The notes beneath the pieces were generated by a model. The model was not told where the DNA came from. It was given only the letters and a program-made list of their open reading frames with translations, and searched no databases. A DNA stretch of 64,000 bases, from the NCBI GenBank assembly GCA_022836615.1, contig MU405281.1:62001-126000 (forward strand). Direction: 5' to 3'. This document shows positions 24,240 through 37,450 of the stretch, one piece after another. The DNA comes from Annulohypoxylon bovei var. microspora. Taxonomy: Eukaryota; Ascomycota; Sordariomycetes; Xylariales; Hypoxylaceae. The position numbers and the translations under genes are program-made. Each line of letters begins with the position of its first letter. The first letter of the stretch is position 1.

Positions 24240-25095
24240 TATTTTGGAGCATCACTCATTGGTAGCAGAATTACCCGTGATGCCCATCCGATGAAGATTG
24301 GGGGCCGTATGCTCCTCTGAGCCTCTGATCTTCCACTCACGCGGCTAACCGTAGACCAATCCTGGCCATTAAAGCTCTGGTCATATAGATGCCGAGGGGT
24401 GGACGCCGTGTACACTGGATGAGGTTCGTTCCATCCAGCAGACGGGATTTCTTGCTTCGCGATTAGGATTAGGAAATCTCCAGGACTTCGTAATCCTGGG
24501 GCCACTAGTATAGCGGCCATCGTGGAGGCTACAGATCAGCGCTAATTCGACTAGCAAGAAGCTCTAGCAACCCTCCAGCCAATGCCAAGAGCGAGATCGT
24601 TCAAGCTATTCGACGGGGCCGTGCTTGAGAAGATCGATTCGCGCGCTCCACAGCGGCGCATCTCGAGCTTGATTCGCTCGAATCTTACTATATAGTAGGA
24701 TCTCTTGGTCGGTTCGCCGGCTCCAGCGACTTATAATCTGTAGGGTCCAGCACTGGCTCTGACCAGTGAGGGACACGAACCTGAAGAGACGATAGTCATA
24801 CGCGCCGAGCGCATTGAATCGGCAGCGCTTGATTGAGCCGTATCTACATAGCTATGTGTCAAAGGCCAGGCACCGTATAAGCGAGTTTCGGAGAACCGTT
24901 CACTTACATACGGATTACGAACCTCCTTTTTCCGTGCTGCTCCTATTCCTATGCATCAGGTCACCCCGTCGTTATCTCTCCTGGGATACTAGGTATTGTT
25001 CACCTGTTAAAGAAGAAGAGGACATCAGCCGTACCCGTGCAAGTCCCGTGTAAGTCCCGTGTAAGTCTTGACTTGTACCGGCAAAGTATCGTCTG

Positions 25096-25117
25096 CGACT
25101 CGACTCGACTCGACTCT
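25096..25117. repeat. GACTC pentanucleotide tandem repeat
   Basis: About four head-to-tail CGACT units lie in non-coding DNA. Confidence 0.8.
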
Positions 25118-25229
25118 CAAACCGGGCAAAAAACCACCTAGCACTATAATATTGCAGATACGATACAACATGTAATGTACCTCCATATTCTAGGCGTGCT
25201 CTAGGCAGCCTGGATATAGCCCTGAAGAC

Positions 25230-25250
25230 GGAGCACAGTGTAAGTGCTCC
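25230..25250. repeat. 7-bp inverted repeat flanked by CTGAAGAC direct repeats
   Basis: GGAGCAC, 7-nt loop, GTGCTCC. The octamer CTGAAGAC sits on both sides (about 25222-25229 and 25252-25259), so the hairpin is bracketed by a short direct repeat. Confidence 0.7.
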
Positions 25251-25492
25251 GCTGAAGACCCCTTTTTAGCTTGCTTAGAGCCCTGTGGATAGAGCTAACG
25301 CGGTTGAGCTCGTGCAGCGAAGTGCAGCAGCGCAGCAGAGCGCAGTACCAATCTATACACACCCTTTAACCTTGTAATATCCCCGACTCCACTACCCTAG
25401 GTTCCTAGGTTCCTAAGTTCGAAGTTGAAAGTTGAAAGTTCAATGTTCAAATGTTCCTAAGTGCTAAGTAAAATGTCCACCAAGCCTTGGAG

Positions 25493-25620
25493 CCCACCAT
25501 GCCCACCATGTCCACCACGCCCACTAAATGTGGTACCTACATCCACTGCGCCACTCCTCCTCGAGAGTTCCTATCCCAGCGCTCTCCAGCATGTCCAGCA
25601 TGTCCAGCATGTCCAGCATG
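25493..25620. repeat. Two neighbouring 9-bp tandem arrays
   Basis: The array at 25585-25620 has four exact copies of TCCAGCATG. About 70 bp upstream, 25493-25519 has two copies of CCCACCATG and one TCCACCACG. The units are similar and of equal length, so they may share an origin. They fall within a 65-codon frame (25487-25684) that would read Pro-Ala-Cys repeats, but nothing else supports a gene. Confidence 0.8.
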
Positions 25621-27822
25621 CTTTCCAGTTGGGGATCTAAAGGATAATCCCCGTTTCCACACAACATCCACGAAGTCTAGCTAGCCAAATCTGGTACGCT
25701 CACCCCAACCCCAAACCCCAAAACCGGACGTTTTCCAGCGGCAGTCGCTTCTCCAACTGGTCAAACTTCGACAAAGGTGGCACCGAACCACCAATTTTTT
25801 TCTTCTCTCTTTTTTTCATTACTCTATGTAGTATGTACTAGTAGCCTAATCTTTTCGTTCCCTTTTTGTAATTTTGTCGTGTGCGACTCTAAACTCTTTT
25901 CCTTTTTCTTCTTCTTTTCTCTTGCCAATCGGTCTGAAAGTAGCATGACCAGTTAAATACACACAAGACAAAAAGGGGGATAGTGACTTGCCATACTTGT
26001 TCATCTCGGTCTACCTTCCTCGTCCTCGGTTGTATTCCGTATTTCATTCCCACCCGGATTCAATAGGTAATCCGGGGTGCCGTTTATTACCTAGGTATTA
26101 ATATGTGACATCGATACCTAGTAAACTTGATTATTATTTTTAACTATTTTTCTTCTCTTTTCCTTAATCTACTTCGAAGTACCTAGCCTAGGTAGGTAAC
26201 ATCCTAAGGATGTTTCGGCATCCAAATCCCTTTCAATATTAATATTAATACAATTTTATTTGTTATTCGTTTTTATCGAAATATTCTCTTATTTCCCAAT
26301 TTTTTTCCCCATCCTTTCCCTTTTTAGCTCGTGCTCTAATAATACTGGTTGTTTCCCTACCTCCTCGAGTATATGCACGTCGGACCCAAAGTATTATACG
26401 CTTGTCTTCTTTACTGTTATTATTATTTTTTTCTTTACAAGGTACCTGTTCCCATTCATCGTCACAGCTGCAGAACGGGTCGATCTAAGCACTACTCTAC
26501 CTTTCCACACTACCCTTACTTATGTAGGAACGGTACCTACCTATCTACCTGGGTTGCTACATAACTAAACCCGGGATACCTAGCTGCCTACCTACGTACA
26601 TTACATACTACATACACATACATACTACGGCGGCCCCTACTACTTATCTTCTTAACCATACTAACCCCATAATTACGTCCCATTGCATAGACAATCGTTT
26701 ACGTATGTAGGGGAATAGGTAGGCACAGTAGTAAACAGGTAATTGTATATCGACCGTTGGTTGAATGGGGTCATATGGGTCCATCTGCCTATATATCCTT
26801 GCCTCCTCTCCCGGGTCTGGCCCGTTTGGCCTCATCTCTGAACGACCTCTCCTATGTCCTCTCGAAGCCCATTGCCCATCATAATGGCTTCTTTTCTTTA
26901 GGGGTTTTCTTTTGGTCTGTCGTGTATTATATTGTGTTCCCGGCTTGCTACCTCTCTCGGCCTGAACCCGCCTCGTTCCCGAAATACATAATAAGAAAGG
27001 ACTCGAGGTGCCCTCTCGCCGGTTGCTAGGTTCGAATAGGACAAACTCTCGTTTCGAGGTTCTCAGCTCGGGGATTCGTTCTTTCTGTCGTTGTTATCTA
27101 CTACAGTAACATCATTCATCGGAAATTCCTACGGCCCCCTTCTTGGGAAACTTGTCAATAGTTGCCACCGTTGCATGGTCTCGGTTTCGTCTATTGTTCC
27201 TAATTCCACTACCCGTTTATCACAGGCGTAGGAGAAGGCCTGTCTGATTCACGACTTTCCGTTCCCGCGCGTGACCGTCGTGTCCGGATCTAAGAAACGA
27301 AAATACCCGTCAACTTATTAAAAATAAAAATAAAAGGCAAGTTTTACACTCTCCCCCCTTCTTCCACCCTCGTCTTTCCGACTATGTACACATTCGCCGC
27401 ACCCGTCTCGCGTTGCAACCTCATCTCGTCCCTCGCCTGTGGTTACCCTTTGGAGGGGGGGGCATCTATTTTTTTCTGAGGCTGTGTTCCGAGGACCCTG
27501 CGGCTCTTACACAACCGACTACATCCTGGTACTCTCCGCAAAGTCACTCTCATCTCACTCACACCTTCCCTCCGCGGGTGAAACAACCAGCTGACCCTTA
27601 TAGTCCTTTTTAGTCCGTAGATAGACTTTGGTGGAGGCTGTCAATATCTCTTTGAGGATCATTCAGACGACCGGCTCGTACATAACTACACGCTCCTCAA
27701 ACATATACTGGCTGAGACAAGACACAAAGCTTGGGTTTTATCTCATAGAATCCTTGAAAATACACTAATACGCCCATCGGGATTTTTCAAGGTCCACTCG
27801 GAGAGAGAAAAATTAATCCATC

Positions 27823-29685
27823 ATGGGCATCGCTGATCTATTCTCGGGTCTCGCTCATCCGAGCCTCGACTTCTTATCGTCGCCAAATTTTTGGTGGTAT
27901 ACGTTTTGGGTCTTGTGGTAAGTTATGAGTTTTCGCTTTCGAGGCGGCCTTTTCACCCGAGGAGTCATCCTCTAGCTGATATCGGCCGTCGACGTATCGC
28001 TTATTAACTTTTCACTACTAGGGTGCACCGATATCTACGTTTAATCGTTCATACTTTCAGTCATTGGTTTTACAAGTCGAAGCCAATTCCTCTTAAACCT
28101 ACGTTTACTTCTGACGACGTGACGGTCATCATTCCCACCATTCACAATGTCTTCGAGGAACTTCGCCCCTCCTTGGAGAGCATCTTGGCCTGCCGACCTT
28201 ACGAGCTGATCCTCGTGACGACGGTGGACAAGCACGCGGCGCTACAGAAGCTCGTGAAGACCCTGTCGACGTCAAACGTCCGCGTCCTCTTCACGCCTAT
28301 CGCGAACAAGCGGCTCCAGGTCTGCGAGGCGCTCCCCAAGGTGAACACGGCGATCACCGTCATGGCCGACGACGACGTTACTTGGCCGTCGACCCTCCTC
28401 CCCTGGGTCCTCGCTCCTTTCGAGGACCCCAAGATCGGGGGCGTCGGGACTTGCCAACGAGTACGCCGAGAGCCGAGCGGATCCGTATCCACACAGATCT
28501 TTAACTGGCTTGGGGCTGCTTACATCGAGCGTCGCAATTTCGAGATCTCGGCTACCCACAACGTCGACGGGGGAACGTCGTGCATGTCCGGTCGTACGGG
28601 AGCTTACCGATCAGAGATTCTATCAAGCCACGACTTTCTGGAGGGGTTTAAGACAGAACGGTGGCGCGATTATATCCTGAACGCCGACGACGACAATTTC
28701 GTGACCCGTTGGCTGGTGAGCCGCCAGTGGAAAACCTGGATCCAGTACGAGCGGGAGTGCGAGATCGAGACTACGCTGGAGAATGGTCTCAAGTTCCTCT
28801 ATCAGTGCTCTCGATGGGCCCGGAGTAACTGGAGAAGCAACTGGACGAGCTTGGTCCGAGAGAGATATGTGATTACGTAAGTCTCTTACCCTGTTCGATA
28901 TTCTAATTCTTCCTTAGCTTCTTCCGCTCCCTTGCTCCCCCCCCCCCCTTGTTACCCCTTGTATACATACCCCTTGTATGCACCCCTGTCCCTTCTAGCA
29001 CCACCCAACTACCTCAACAGGGCCGACTGCGCATAGACTAACTACGGCCCCATGCTTTAGTCAACAGCCGTGGTGCACCTACGCTCTGCATATTGCAACC
29101 TTTACTTCGCTGGCCTTCGTCGTGGATCCTCTACTGCTCATCTCGCTCTGGCGGGGTACCGAGGGGTGGGACTCGGAGGCTCGTCGACGGTGGTTCTGGG
29201 CTCAGTTCATCTTCATGTTCGCCTTCACGAAGGTCGTCAAGCTGATCGGACTCTTCCGGCGAAATCCGAGCGACATCGTCTTCCTCCCGGTGTCCGTCAT
29301 TTTCGGCTACTTCCACGGGCTGATCAAGCTATACGCTCTGATAACCTTGAACCTGGTACGGGAAACCCCTTGCGCGCAGGCTCTAAATAAATAGACGAAT
29401 GAATGAATATTTGTAAAAATAAAATAAAACTCGAACCTCTCGCTAACATCATCATAGACCTCCTGGGGTAGCCGACCGGACGGTGACGCCAACGATGCTC
29501 TTCGTATGTCGCCTCGTCCTAGAAGGAGCGACAGTATCGCGACGCCCCCGGCTCGGATGGACGATCTCGACCGTGTAATATTCCGCATGCGAAACGCTCG
29601 CGCGGTCTTGTCCGAGAAGGACGCTCTTCTCCTCGACTACGACAGAGAGCTCCCGCCGATCACCATGGTAGCGGGCTTATCGTAA
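27823..29685 (+). CDS. Membrane GT2 polysaccharide synthase (Cps1/hyaluronan-synthase-like)
   Basis: Exons 27823-27917, 28022-28876, 29061-29355 and 29458-29685 join to 490 residues. It should polymerise a surface polysaccharide from a nucleotide sugar at the plasma membrane; the product is unknown. An N-terminal membrane segment (about 22-43) precedes a cytosolic GT-A domain with VTVIIPTIHN, the metal-binding aspartates in VMADDDVTWP (about 148-150), DGGTSCMSGRTGAYR, catalytic NADDDNFVTRW (about 254-256) and the processivity motif QCSRW (about 293-297). Three further membrane segments follow (YALHIATFTSLAFVVDPLLL, FIFMFAFTKVVKLIGLF, DIVFLPVSVIFGYFHGL). The last exon encodes a charged cytosolic tail ending PPITMVAGLS. 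Introns of 104, 184 and 102 nt have consensus ends, and the third has CTAAC. Similar proteins are annotated as polysaccharide synthase Cps1 or type 3 glycosyltransferase. Family is firm, substrate open. Confidence 0.95.
28937..28948. repeat. C12 homopolymer in intron 2 of the GT2 gene
   Basis: Twelve consecutive cytosines lie within the 184-nt intron 28877-29060. This is a possible site of length variation or sequencing error, with no coding effect. Confidence 0.9.
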
Positions 29686-30041
29686 TAGCGCGGTTGGAGG
29701 CTTTATCCCATCGCGGTTCTATTATTCGGCTATTTCGTACGGATGATTATACTGATTAACGGGCTCATAGCACAAAGAGGTTATGCATTTACGATTCATG
29801 AGTGTTATATTCTACGATTTATTTTGAGGGAAAGGCTTATCGGAAGAGGTCAAAACGGTACTCTCCTACGGTATACAGCCGCTACCTGAAATACGGATAG
29901 CGGCCAAAAGGCTTTCAGGCTATAAAGACGGCGTCCGTCTTCGGAATCTCCGGTCGGTTATTCTGCAACCCCCCAAAAGTTCCTGGTCTTGAACTTCGTC
30001 AGGACGGCGGAGGATGGGTCTCATACCACACACAACGCGCG

Positions 30042-30069
30042 CACACACACCACACACACACACACACAC
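30042..30069. repeat. CA dinucleotide repeat
   Basis: A CACACA tract with one CC interruption, preceded by shorter CA-rich sequence from about 30026. It is non-coding. Confidence 0.85.
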
Positions 30070-33000
30070 GCATACACCATAGTAATGAGTATTATTTTTT
30101 AAACGGCTCAGAGTTTCAGCACAGGGTACGGCGGATGAAGTCGACACGACTCGACTCGTATTCGCCAAGATAAACCGTGCCATACTTAATAAGGGAAGCT
30201 CCTACAGGACGGGCAGGTGGCATATTCATGTTTTTTTGGTTGTTTGTTTTTTACTCTCCTCTTCCCCCCTTCTCTATTTCTCGCATCGCATATTTCGGCA
30301 TGCAGCATTTTCACGCTCGGCTCTTACCAAAAACAACAAAATGGAGGGTATGGTTTGGTGTGAAGACTTTACGGAGGTTTCTGGTTGGAGGGCAAAAATC
30401 GGGAATAGATTGTGACTCTAGTCTGCATGGATGTGTCTTCGGATTCCTCATAGAAGTATTAGAGGGGCATCATTCGAGACCAATGCGAGGCCGACAAAGG
30501 AAGAAAGAAAAGAAAAACAGAGAAGAAAAAATAAGAAGGGTCCTTTTTTTCACATGCAACTGCGTAATAGGACATTGGCTGATGGAAAATATTTGTGTTG
30601 TACTGCATATATGTAGTAAGATTTTTGATGTGATGTGACTTCAGCTTTTCATTACCTATCCCAGACTCGATGGGATGCGACCTAACCCACTTCCAAGTTA
30701 CCGATCCGACACCCCCGCGACGTGCCAATGTAGGTCGTGCAGCATACAGGGACGACACGGCATATGCAAAATGCGACTGAGCTGGACGCGAGATCAACCG
30801 CCGAACGGACTCATCAGGAGACCTGGCGTCGCACAGCAGCGACGGCAGCATTTCAGGGGTAACCTGTGGCCAGATACTTGGTTACCTCCGGCGTCGCGTA
30901 AGAACTGCCAAGCACTATGTCAGCGGGCAGCTGGACCGGCTGACGGGGTCTCTGCTTACCCCCAGCTTTCGGTTATGCCAAGCCAGAGAGGCTCTGCCTA
31001 TAGACTCTCATAGGTTCGTTCGCGACCCAGTCGGATGCTTTGACGACTCGTCTACGCCCCGGGAGCCGTGGCACTTGACTCTTCTCTTTATTAAATACGA
31101 CAGTCATTCGTCATACGAGTCGATCTGAGTCGATCTAGACTGCCTAGCCTTACCGTATCGCTCACCTTGCGAGAGTAATCGACGACGGTCAGGTGTATGT
31201 CCAATCGACCATCGTCCATCGGCCGGGAATACAGCTACCCACCGTCTCCCCATACATCGATTGGCCCTCCCACTTACTACGCACCTACTTAACTTAAGTT
31301 AGTTAAACGCATATGTACCTAGGCACGTACTCTCACGGGACCGGGCGATCTCGGGCCTATACTCGCTGCTAGGGCTCGGCTACCAAGTCTCTGGTCGTCG
31401 AGACACATCCATATTAAATTACTACCGGACTTGTCTGCCGCCCATCCATTGCCCATCTTATCTGGGGTTAGGTATCTCCCAGGGACCATTTCAGATCTTG
31501 GGTGCCACGCTCATCTCGGGGTGACTTTCTTCGCTAGGAATAAGCGAACAAATAAGCCGCTTATCTTAGATGACCGATGAGGGGAACTTCGCGGAATACC
31601 AGAAGAGGGACGAAGAGGGGGGCAACACTCCGAGGGCGGTTGAAGCATTGCAAACTCCACTTCTTACATTAATACTCTCGTCTAGTCCTGTGTAGTCTTA
31701 GTCCTGGACCTGTGTAGATTATTTATGGGTAAACCCCGCAATTGTATCTGAATTCGTGATCGTGTTCGACGATACTAGGGCTCCTGAGCATTGCCATTCT
31801 AAGGTAACGTGCCGCGACTATACAGTACATGCCTAGGTACGCAGCTAGGTACCCAGGTAGTAAGTAATATCTCGACTAGCAGACTAGCCAGGTAGATCAT
31901 CACTACCTATGTATCTAGCTACATACTAATCTAGATTACATACCCGATACAGTGGAAGGCTACGATACCTGGTCGAATCGTCGAATCGTCACATGGTCAC
32001 TAGCAACAGCTTACCGGCTCCGATCGGGTCGGCATCACCAGCTTCATGACGGACTCGGCTTTGGTCTGCCAACCCGGGCCGAGCGTACATACATAGGTAG
32101 GTACCTGGGTAGGTAGGTAGATAATATATGTACGTACGTTCGTACGGCGGAGAATTGTGGCTGCCACTGCAGATAGGCTGGTCGACTTTGGCTGTGCTAC
32201 TCTGGTTGCATATAGACGGCCTAGGGAAGGAAAGGGAAAGACGCGATTCCACCACCGTGGTTTGTATGGACCTAATTTAGGAAAATAAGAAAAGCTCCTT
32301 GCCGAAGCTGTTACCAGGAGAAGCTACCTGCATGTCTTGGCGAGGTTGGACACAGGTAGACGGGCTCCCATAGCCTCTCATCTTTGATGATTAATAACAG
32401 ACCCCCTCGACCCGATTATATGTGTTACCGCAGCGTACGTGCAACCAACGAACCAAATCAGAGTCCACTACACGATATCTATAAGGAATGAAGGAGCTGC
32501 TAGCGTCTATGCTAACGCCTCCACCGACGCGATATCACTCGCATCCATGCGCGACGACACTAAGGTGTCGGGGGGACAACCTAGCTTACCTTACCCTCAC
32601 CGTCAAGCTTAAGATTCTCGGATTATAGACACCAACTTCAAATCGCGATCGCTCACGGGCTCTCGTTACCGGCATTAGTGATTACCTACTAGGCACGAAC
32701 ACGATCATGGCATACCTGCACATACCTGGAAGGGGGTTAGAAGGATTACGGAGACGTAGAAATCTTAAAAGGGGTACTTGCTTTAGGCAAGCAGTCACAA
32801 GAACGGCTAGAAACTTAGAAACTTAAGTACGATACATACATGTTCACGAGATCTAAAAAAGATTATGGTCACGGTCCTAATCTAGATTTTTTCGCGTGAG
32901 ACGGACTTGCTGAACCAGGTAAAAGACTGAGAAAAAGGGCTGACGAGAGATTATCAGCCATGGTCGAGCTCACCACCAGATCCCGGCAATGAACCATTGG

Positions 33001-35390
33001 AACCCTTGGAACCCTGCTAGTCGGAGATCCTAAAGTGATCTCTCCAAGGAGTCTCCTCGATCGTCGATCACAACAGCGGAATACGTACCGCATTAGTAAA
33101 CAGGTTAATAAGCATGGGTAGGTCTGTAAGCTGTTCTATGTACTGTGTAACTATCCAGGTATGTACCTAGGTAGGTATATAGGTAGGCTTACATGTAAGT
33201 AGGCACCTAGGCTTAGGTAGGATATGTCTACCTATCTATTTGATGTGTGTAAGGGGTATAGGTGAAGGCTTGAGGCGCAGATAAGATGAATAGTGTCCTC
33301 GACCTCGACATCATAACCATTAAAGTGACGGCAGGTTAAGCTCTAATAGGTAGAATAGGTGGTCACACAATAAACATTGTACATTGTAAAACCCCAGCTT
33401 GGCGTTCATCTTTCAGGGCTGAGACATCACACCCTCTTTCTCTCCGGGTTCTGCTCCCCTTTCTCGCTAACCTGATGCAATTAATAAGTCTGTACTACAT
33501 TCTACTACATACATTCTACCTATCCTGCATTTTATACTACGTATGTGGCTACCTCCTAGTTATCTGCAACGCCCGGTAAGCGACTACATATATAATGTGG
33601 AGAGCGACACTACTTCACCCCTCTTCTCTATTTTTTTCTCTCTCATGGTCTCACTAGTAGTACTATGCGGTACTACCGAAGGCCACTACGTACTACGACG
33701 GCGCGCTAATCATGAACCACATTAAAAAGAACCCTGGACGATTTGCAACCTCGCGAGCCGCGCTTAACCCCATCTTCTCGGACCTGCGTCTACGATCATG
33801 CACGGCTTTACGAATGGGGTGGGTTGTAGAAGGTAGGGGGGGTAGGAGGAGAAGGAGGGGTGTATACTCGCATGCATCTACGCTAGGAATCTATCGAAAC
33901 CCCTCTAGCTCGTCCTAGAATAGGTATCGCGTCGCATACATTTTACGTATCGTTCTATTTATGTATGTATGAGGATATCTCCTCATCATATTACATGCTG
34001 TCGGGTGGCCGTATCGTGACGGGAGAATACGAAGAAGGACGGTTGGAGAAACCTAGGGGGCCGCATTAGGTACTCCACAGCTAATAAGGAGTCGACGCAT
34101 ACATACGAAGCATAATTGACAGGTGAGGAGTGAGGTATCGTATATGTCCAAAATTTCCGACAGCTGCGCGAAGCCATCATGATGACGACAGAAGCGAATG
34201 ATGAGGGTTGGATTCGAAATCTCAATCAATCTCGTGCGAGACAGTCCGATCGAGATTATCTTCGGGGGGTCGACTCGGCCTAGTCCACCCGGTCTCCTAT
34301 TCCTATCCGAGACACAACGTGGTAGTCCTCGCGTGCTCCATTGATATACATGTACGTATCTAGATTAAATATGTACCTCATCACATGCCTGCATACATGT
34401 ACGTGCCTCCTTCGTACATGGGTACATTAGGTACGCAGGCTACCTACTAGGTAGTACCTAGACACTACACAAGGACTACACATATCTTAGAGTACATAGG
34501 AATATAGGTCTCGCGTGTGTGTATGTAAACCTTCACTTGCGTTGCCGACCAAATAGCAACTGCCTTGGTGCGGCAAAGACGCATGATGTCAAAGTCGTCA
34601 CAGTCTCTCCGTCTCCTCTCGGAGGACCCTTTTGGCTTCTGTCGATACATACCTACCTGCCTAGGTACCTACCAGTAATTTTCAGCATAATAACGGGCTG
34701 CGAGAGGTCGCTGCCGGGGTACATTAGGTAACTACGGGGGTAGCAATATAGTGGTAAACACCTGGCAACGTCTCCTCCGAGCGTACTACCTACCGATCCG
34801 TAAGTACATAGAAAGCAGAGGCTACTAGTAGGTTATAGTGTCGTGGGCGGATATAGCCCCGATGATCCTCATAGTCGATCCCTGGCGGGACGCCATGCAC
34901 AAAATTCAGATCATAAGAGGCAAAGAACCGTCATCTCAACGGTCTTGGTGTAACGCTCGCAATCGTTCAGGGATCCTCATACAGAAGTTGGGGGCGCCGT
35001 GCCTTGCCTATTAACCGTACCCCCATCCTACCCCCCTTATTAGGTGCCTTTTCCCACAACTCGAACAAATGTGATTCGACTTCACAATGTTCCGTTTAGC
35101 CTCCAATTTCAAAAACTATGCATCCGTTCATTCACGCCTCCCGACGTGGATTGACGTTAATGAGCTTGACCACAAAACGTAAAGAGAGGTCCTCCATTAT
35201 TATCCACCAAAGATCAGCCATCGCGCCCACCGGGGGGTTCCGTCAGGTGGATATGGGCTGTTGTTATTATTTCGTCAGTCCTAAACTTGGAAATAATATG
35301 CCACTAAAACTTGTTCGAGCGCTTTCTCGCAAGTGTCAGAGTGTTCACTACGTAATTATAGCACCATAAAAAACGAGCACCAATTTTCCA

Positions 35391-35450
35391 ATTTTCTATT
35401 TTTCTACTTTTCGAAATATCGGAAAATCGGAAAATCGGAAAATATTTCGC
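35391..35450. repeat. AT-rich imperfect hairpin with 8-bp tandem units
   Basis: The left arm contains ATTTTCCAATTTTC. The right arm holds three head-to-tail units of CGGAAAAT bounded by CGAAATAT and ATATTTCG. ATTTTCCAATTTTC pairs with GAAAATCGGAAAAT at 13 of 14 positions. No gene is nearby. Confidence 0.7.
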
Positions 35451-36099
35451 TAGGTCTGTAGGTCCTGGTACCTGTACCTATTTACCCCATGCTCATGACG
35501 GCATGATGATGTCGTCGCGTTAGGGAGTGCTATGTATGTACGTAGTACCTCGAGGGCACTGACGACAGGCTAGTAGACGATCTATACGTGGTAATAAGCT
35601 TATCGTAGCCGAACCAGATTCGCGGGACCGTCCAACGGGACTACAGACGACCGTACGGGGTAAGCGAGCGAGGATCTAGATAGACCCAGAGCGCGATCTA
35701 GACCTCTGGAGATCAATCCGGGGAACGACATCCGCCTACCATAATAACGTGCCGCCGCAGAGTCGCAAGTACCTACGACGCGGTTTACTCAACCTACCTA
35801 ATCTAGATAGACCCAGCCCAGTCCAACCCATACCTCAACATCCCGTGTGCTCATATACGCACATATTTTTACTCCCGGCAAGATATCGAGTTTAGGTAGA
35901 ATATATATGCCTTAAGTAATCGACGTAGGAAGACTGATCAGCCTAGCCGGGAAGGTACTTATGCGGGTAGGTAAGGCTCCCTACCCGGAGCCGATCCGGT
36001 GCTATAGCGGTTCCCGCTAGTTACCGCCTCCGTGGGAGATGTGCGCCTCGTATTACCTTTGACGGAATGGCGCGGCGATGGTGTTTGTAAGGAGTGGTT

Positions 36100-37450
36100 T
36101 TTGTTGCTAGGTAGGTTTCATTAATACTTATCCTTCTAGGTATTTTTACAACTTACTGGTGTATCTTTGCAATTCAAGCTGTCTACCGTCTCACTGTGTA
36201 TGAAAAAATTTTAGTTAAATACCTACGAAGAAATAACAATAGCACAATATAACACACCTTGCTGAATTTCGTTACTTATTCATCGATTAATCGTTACATT
36301 ATCAAATTTTACGCAATGGAATTAATATCTCGCAAGATTTTATCCAAGATACCTTAGTAGGTTAAGAAACCCCTTAAAGGTTTTTAAGCGTGAAGCTACA
36401 TAAATGGACAATATCGAAGTTTAAAATGGGTTCAATATAAGTAAAAGGATCATATGCGTAAATATAATAATAGGTGCAAAGTATTACTTTTTGATGCTCA
36501 AAAACGAGTGTTGCTTTTATACAAAAAAAACGGATGAGTTGTTCCGTTTTATTCAAAAGGGAATTTAACATAACACCAAAATAAGGATAACGTTCGCAAC
36601 TATAGCTTTACAAATCTTTATGAAGCGTGTGACGCGCTTCGAGCAAAAAATATGTAGGACCATTATTTTCTTAAAGCTTAGGGTCCAGGAAATCCCTTGC
36701 GTTGTCCCGGCATCGGGCAAGCATGCATGAACCAATATGATGTTAGTTTAAACAAACATTTGGATGGGGAAAGAAATTGTTTTACAAGCCTAAATTCTTC
36801 TACTATGTGCTTAAAACAAACTTCGGCTATTGGATTGACCTCGATGTACGTTTTCTTTCGCTATTATAAGTTCCGTAACACAAAGATACCGTTTACCATT
36901 GAAGCCTAGGTATACGAAGGGAGGTTTTTTATGTGAACAAATTTAAACTTAAGAATTACGGAAGTATATGAACAAAACTGGTTAATAGGTCATAAATTAA
37001 ATTTCTTAAGCAAATATTTCTTAAAATGCAATATTATATTAAAAACATTACATCCTTGACCATAGCTTTGTCTAGTTACATGGTGAGTCCACCTGGTTGT
37101 TAAAGGGTAGTAACAACAGTGCTTGTATGACCTATGAAAGCTCATGATTTGCTGTTTAAATCTTTTAAAATTTACAAGCAATTAAAATGCCGGCCAAAGT
37201 TACTATCTAGCTTACATTATTATCCAATGTTCTCATTTTATCCTGATTTCATCACTCCATCTTGGGTAGACAATAGCGGGAGTGCGAGAATGATGGAATT
37301 TGCACACACATCTTGTTAAGTATTATGTACCTACCTATTGTATCCCAATTCTTTACTTTCCTCTATCGATACCTAAGGACATACCACCTACGTTTATGGA
37401 TTGGGACCTACATACATTACACTCTCATAGCCCCCCTTTCCATACAAATA
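36100..37450. other. AT-rich island
   Basis: By eye this segment is clearly more AT-rich than its neighbours, with many TTTTA, AAAATT and TTAAA runs. It carries short unrelated open frames (61-103 codons) on both strands. Such islands in filamentous ascomycetes are often transposon remnants degraded by repeat-induced point mutation, but I cannot identify a parent element. Confidence 0.45.

Larger units (their letters stand above)
15901..25080. other. Gene-poor region with no recognisable genes
   Basis: About 9 kb of balanced-composition sequence holds only short open frames in all directions. The longest are 180 codons at 22370-22912 (+), and 232 codons at 23822-24520 (-) overlapping 156 codons at 23850-24320 (+). 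None has motifs I recognise, and the last pair owe their length partly to a poly-pyrimidine tract read as poly-Lys or poly-Phe. Some GC-richer patches, for example 17180-17840, could be decayed coding sequence. Confidence 0.45.
25081..27822. other. Intergenic region and probable promoter/leader of the GT2 gene
   Basis: Apart from the repeats listed separately, I see no gene. From about 25790 to 27820 the plus strand is pyrimidine-rich (many CTTTTT and TTCTTCTTT runs), as is usual for promoters and leaders of expressed genes in filamentous ascomycetes. This fits a long upstream region of the GT2 gene starting at 27823. Confidence 0.5.

Noticed and set aside
25487..25684. 65-codon frame with Pro-Ala-Cys repeats
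   Set aside because: The frame is just the 9-bp tandem array read through. There is no other sign of coding.
30177..30638. 153-codon plus-strand frame
   Set aside because: Low-complexity Lys/Arg/Glu sequence from a purine run. No recognisable motif or splice context.
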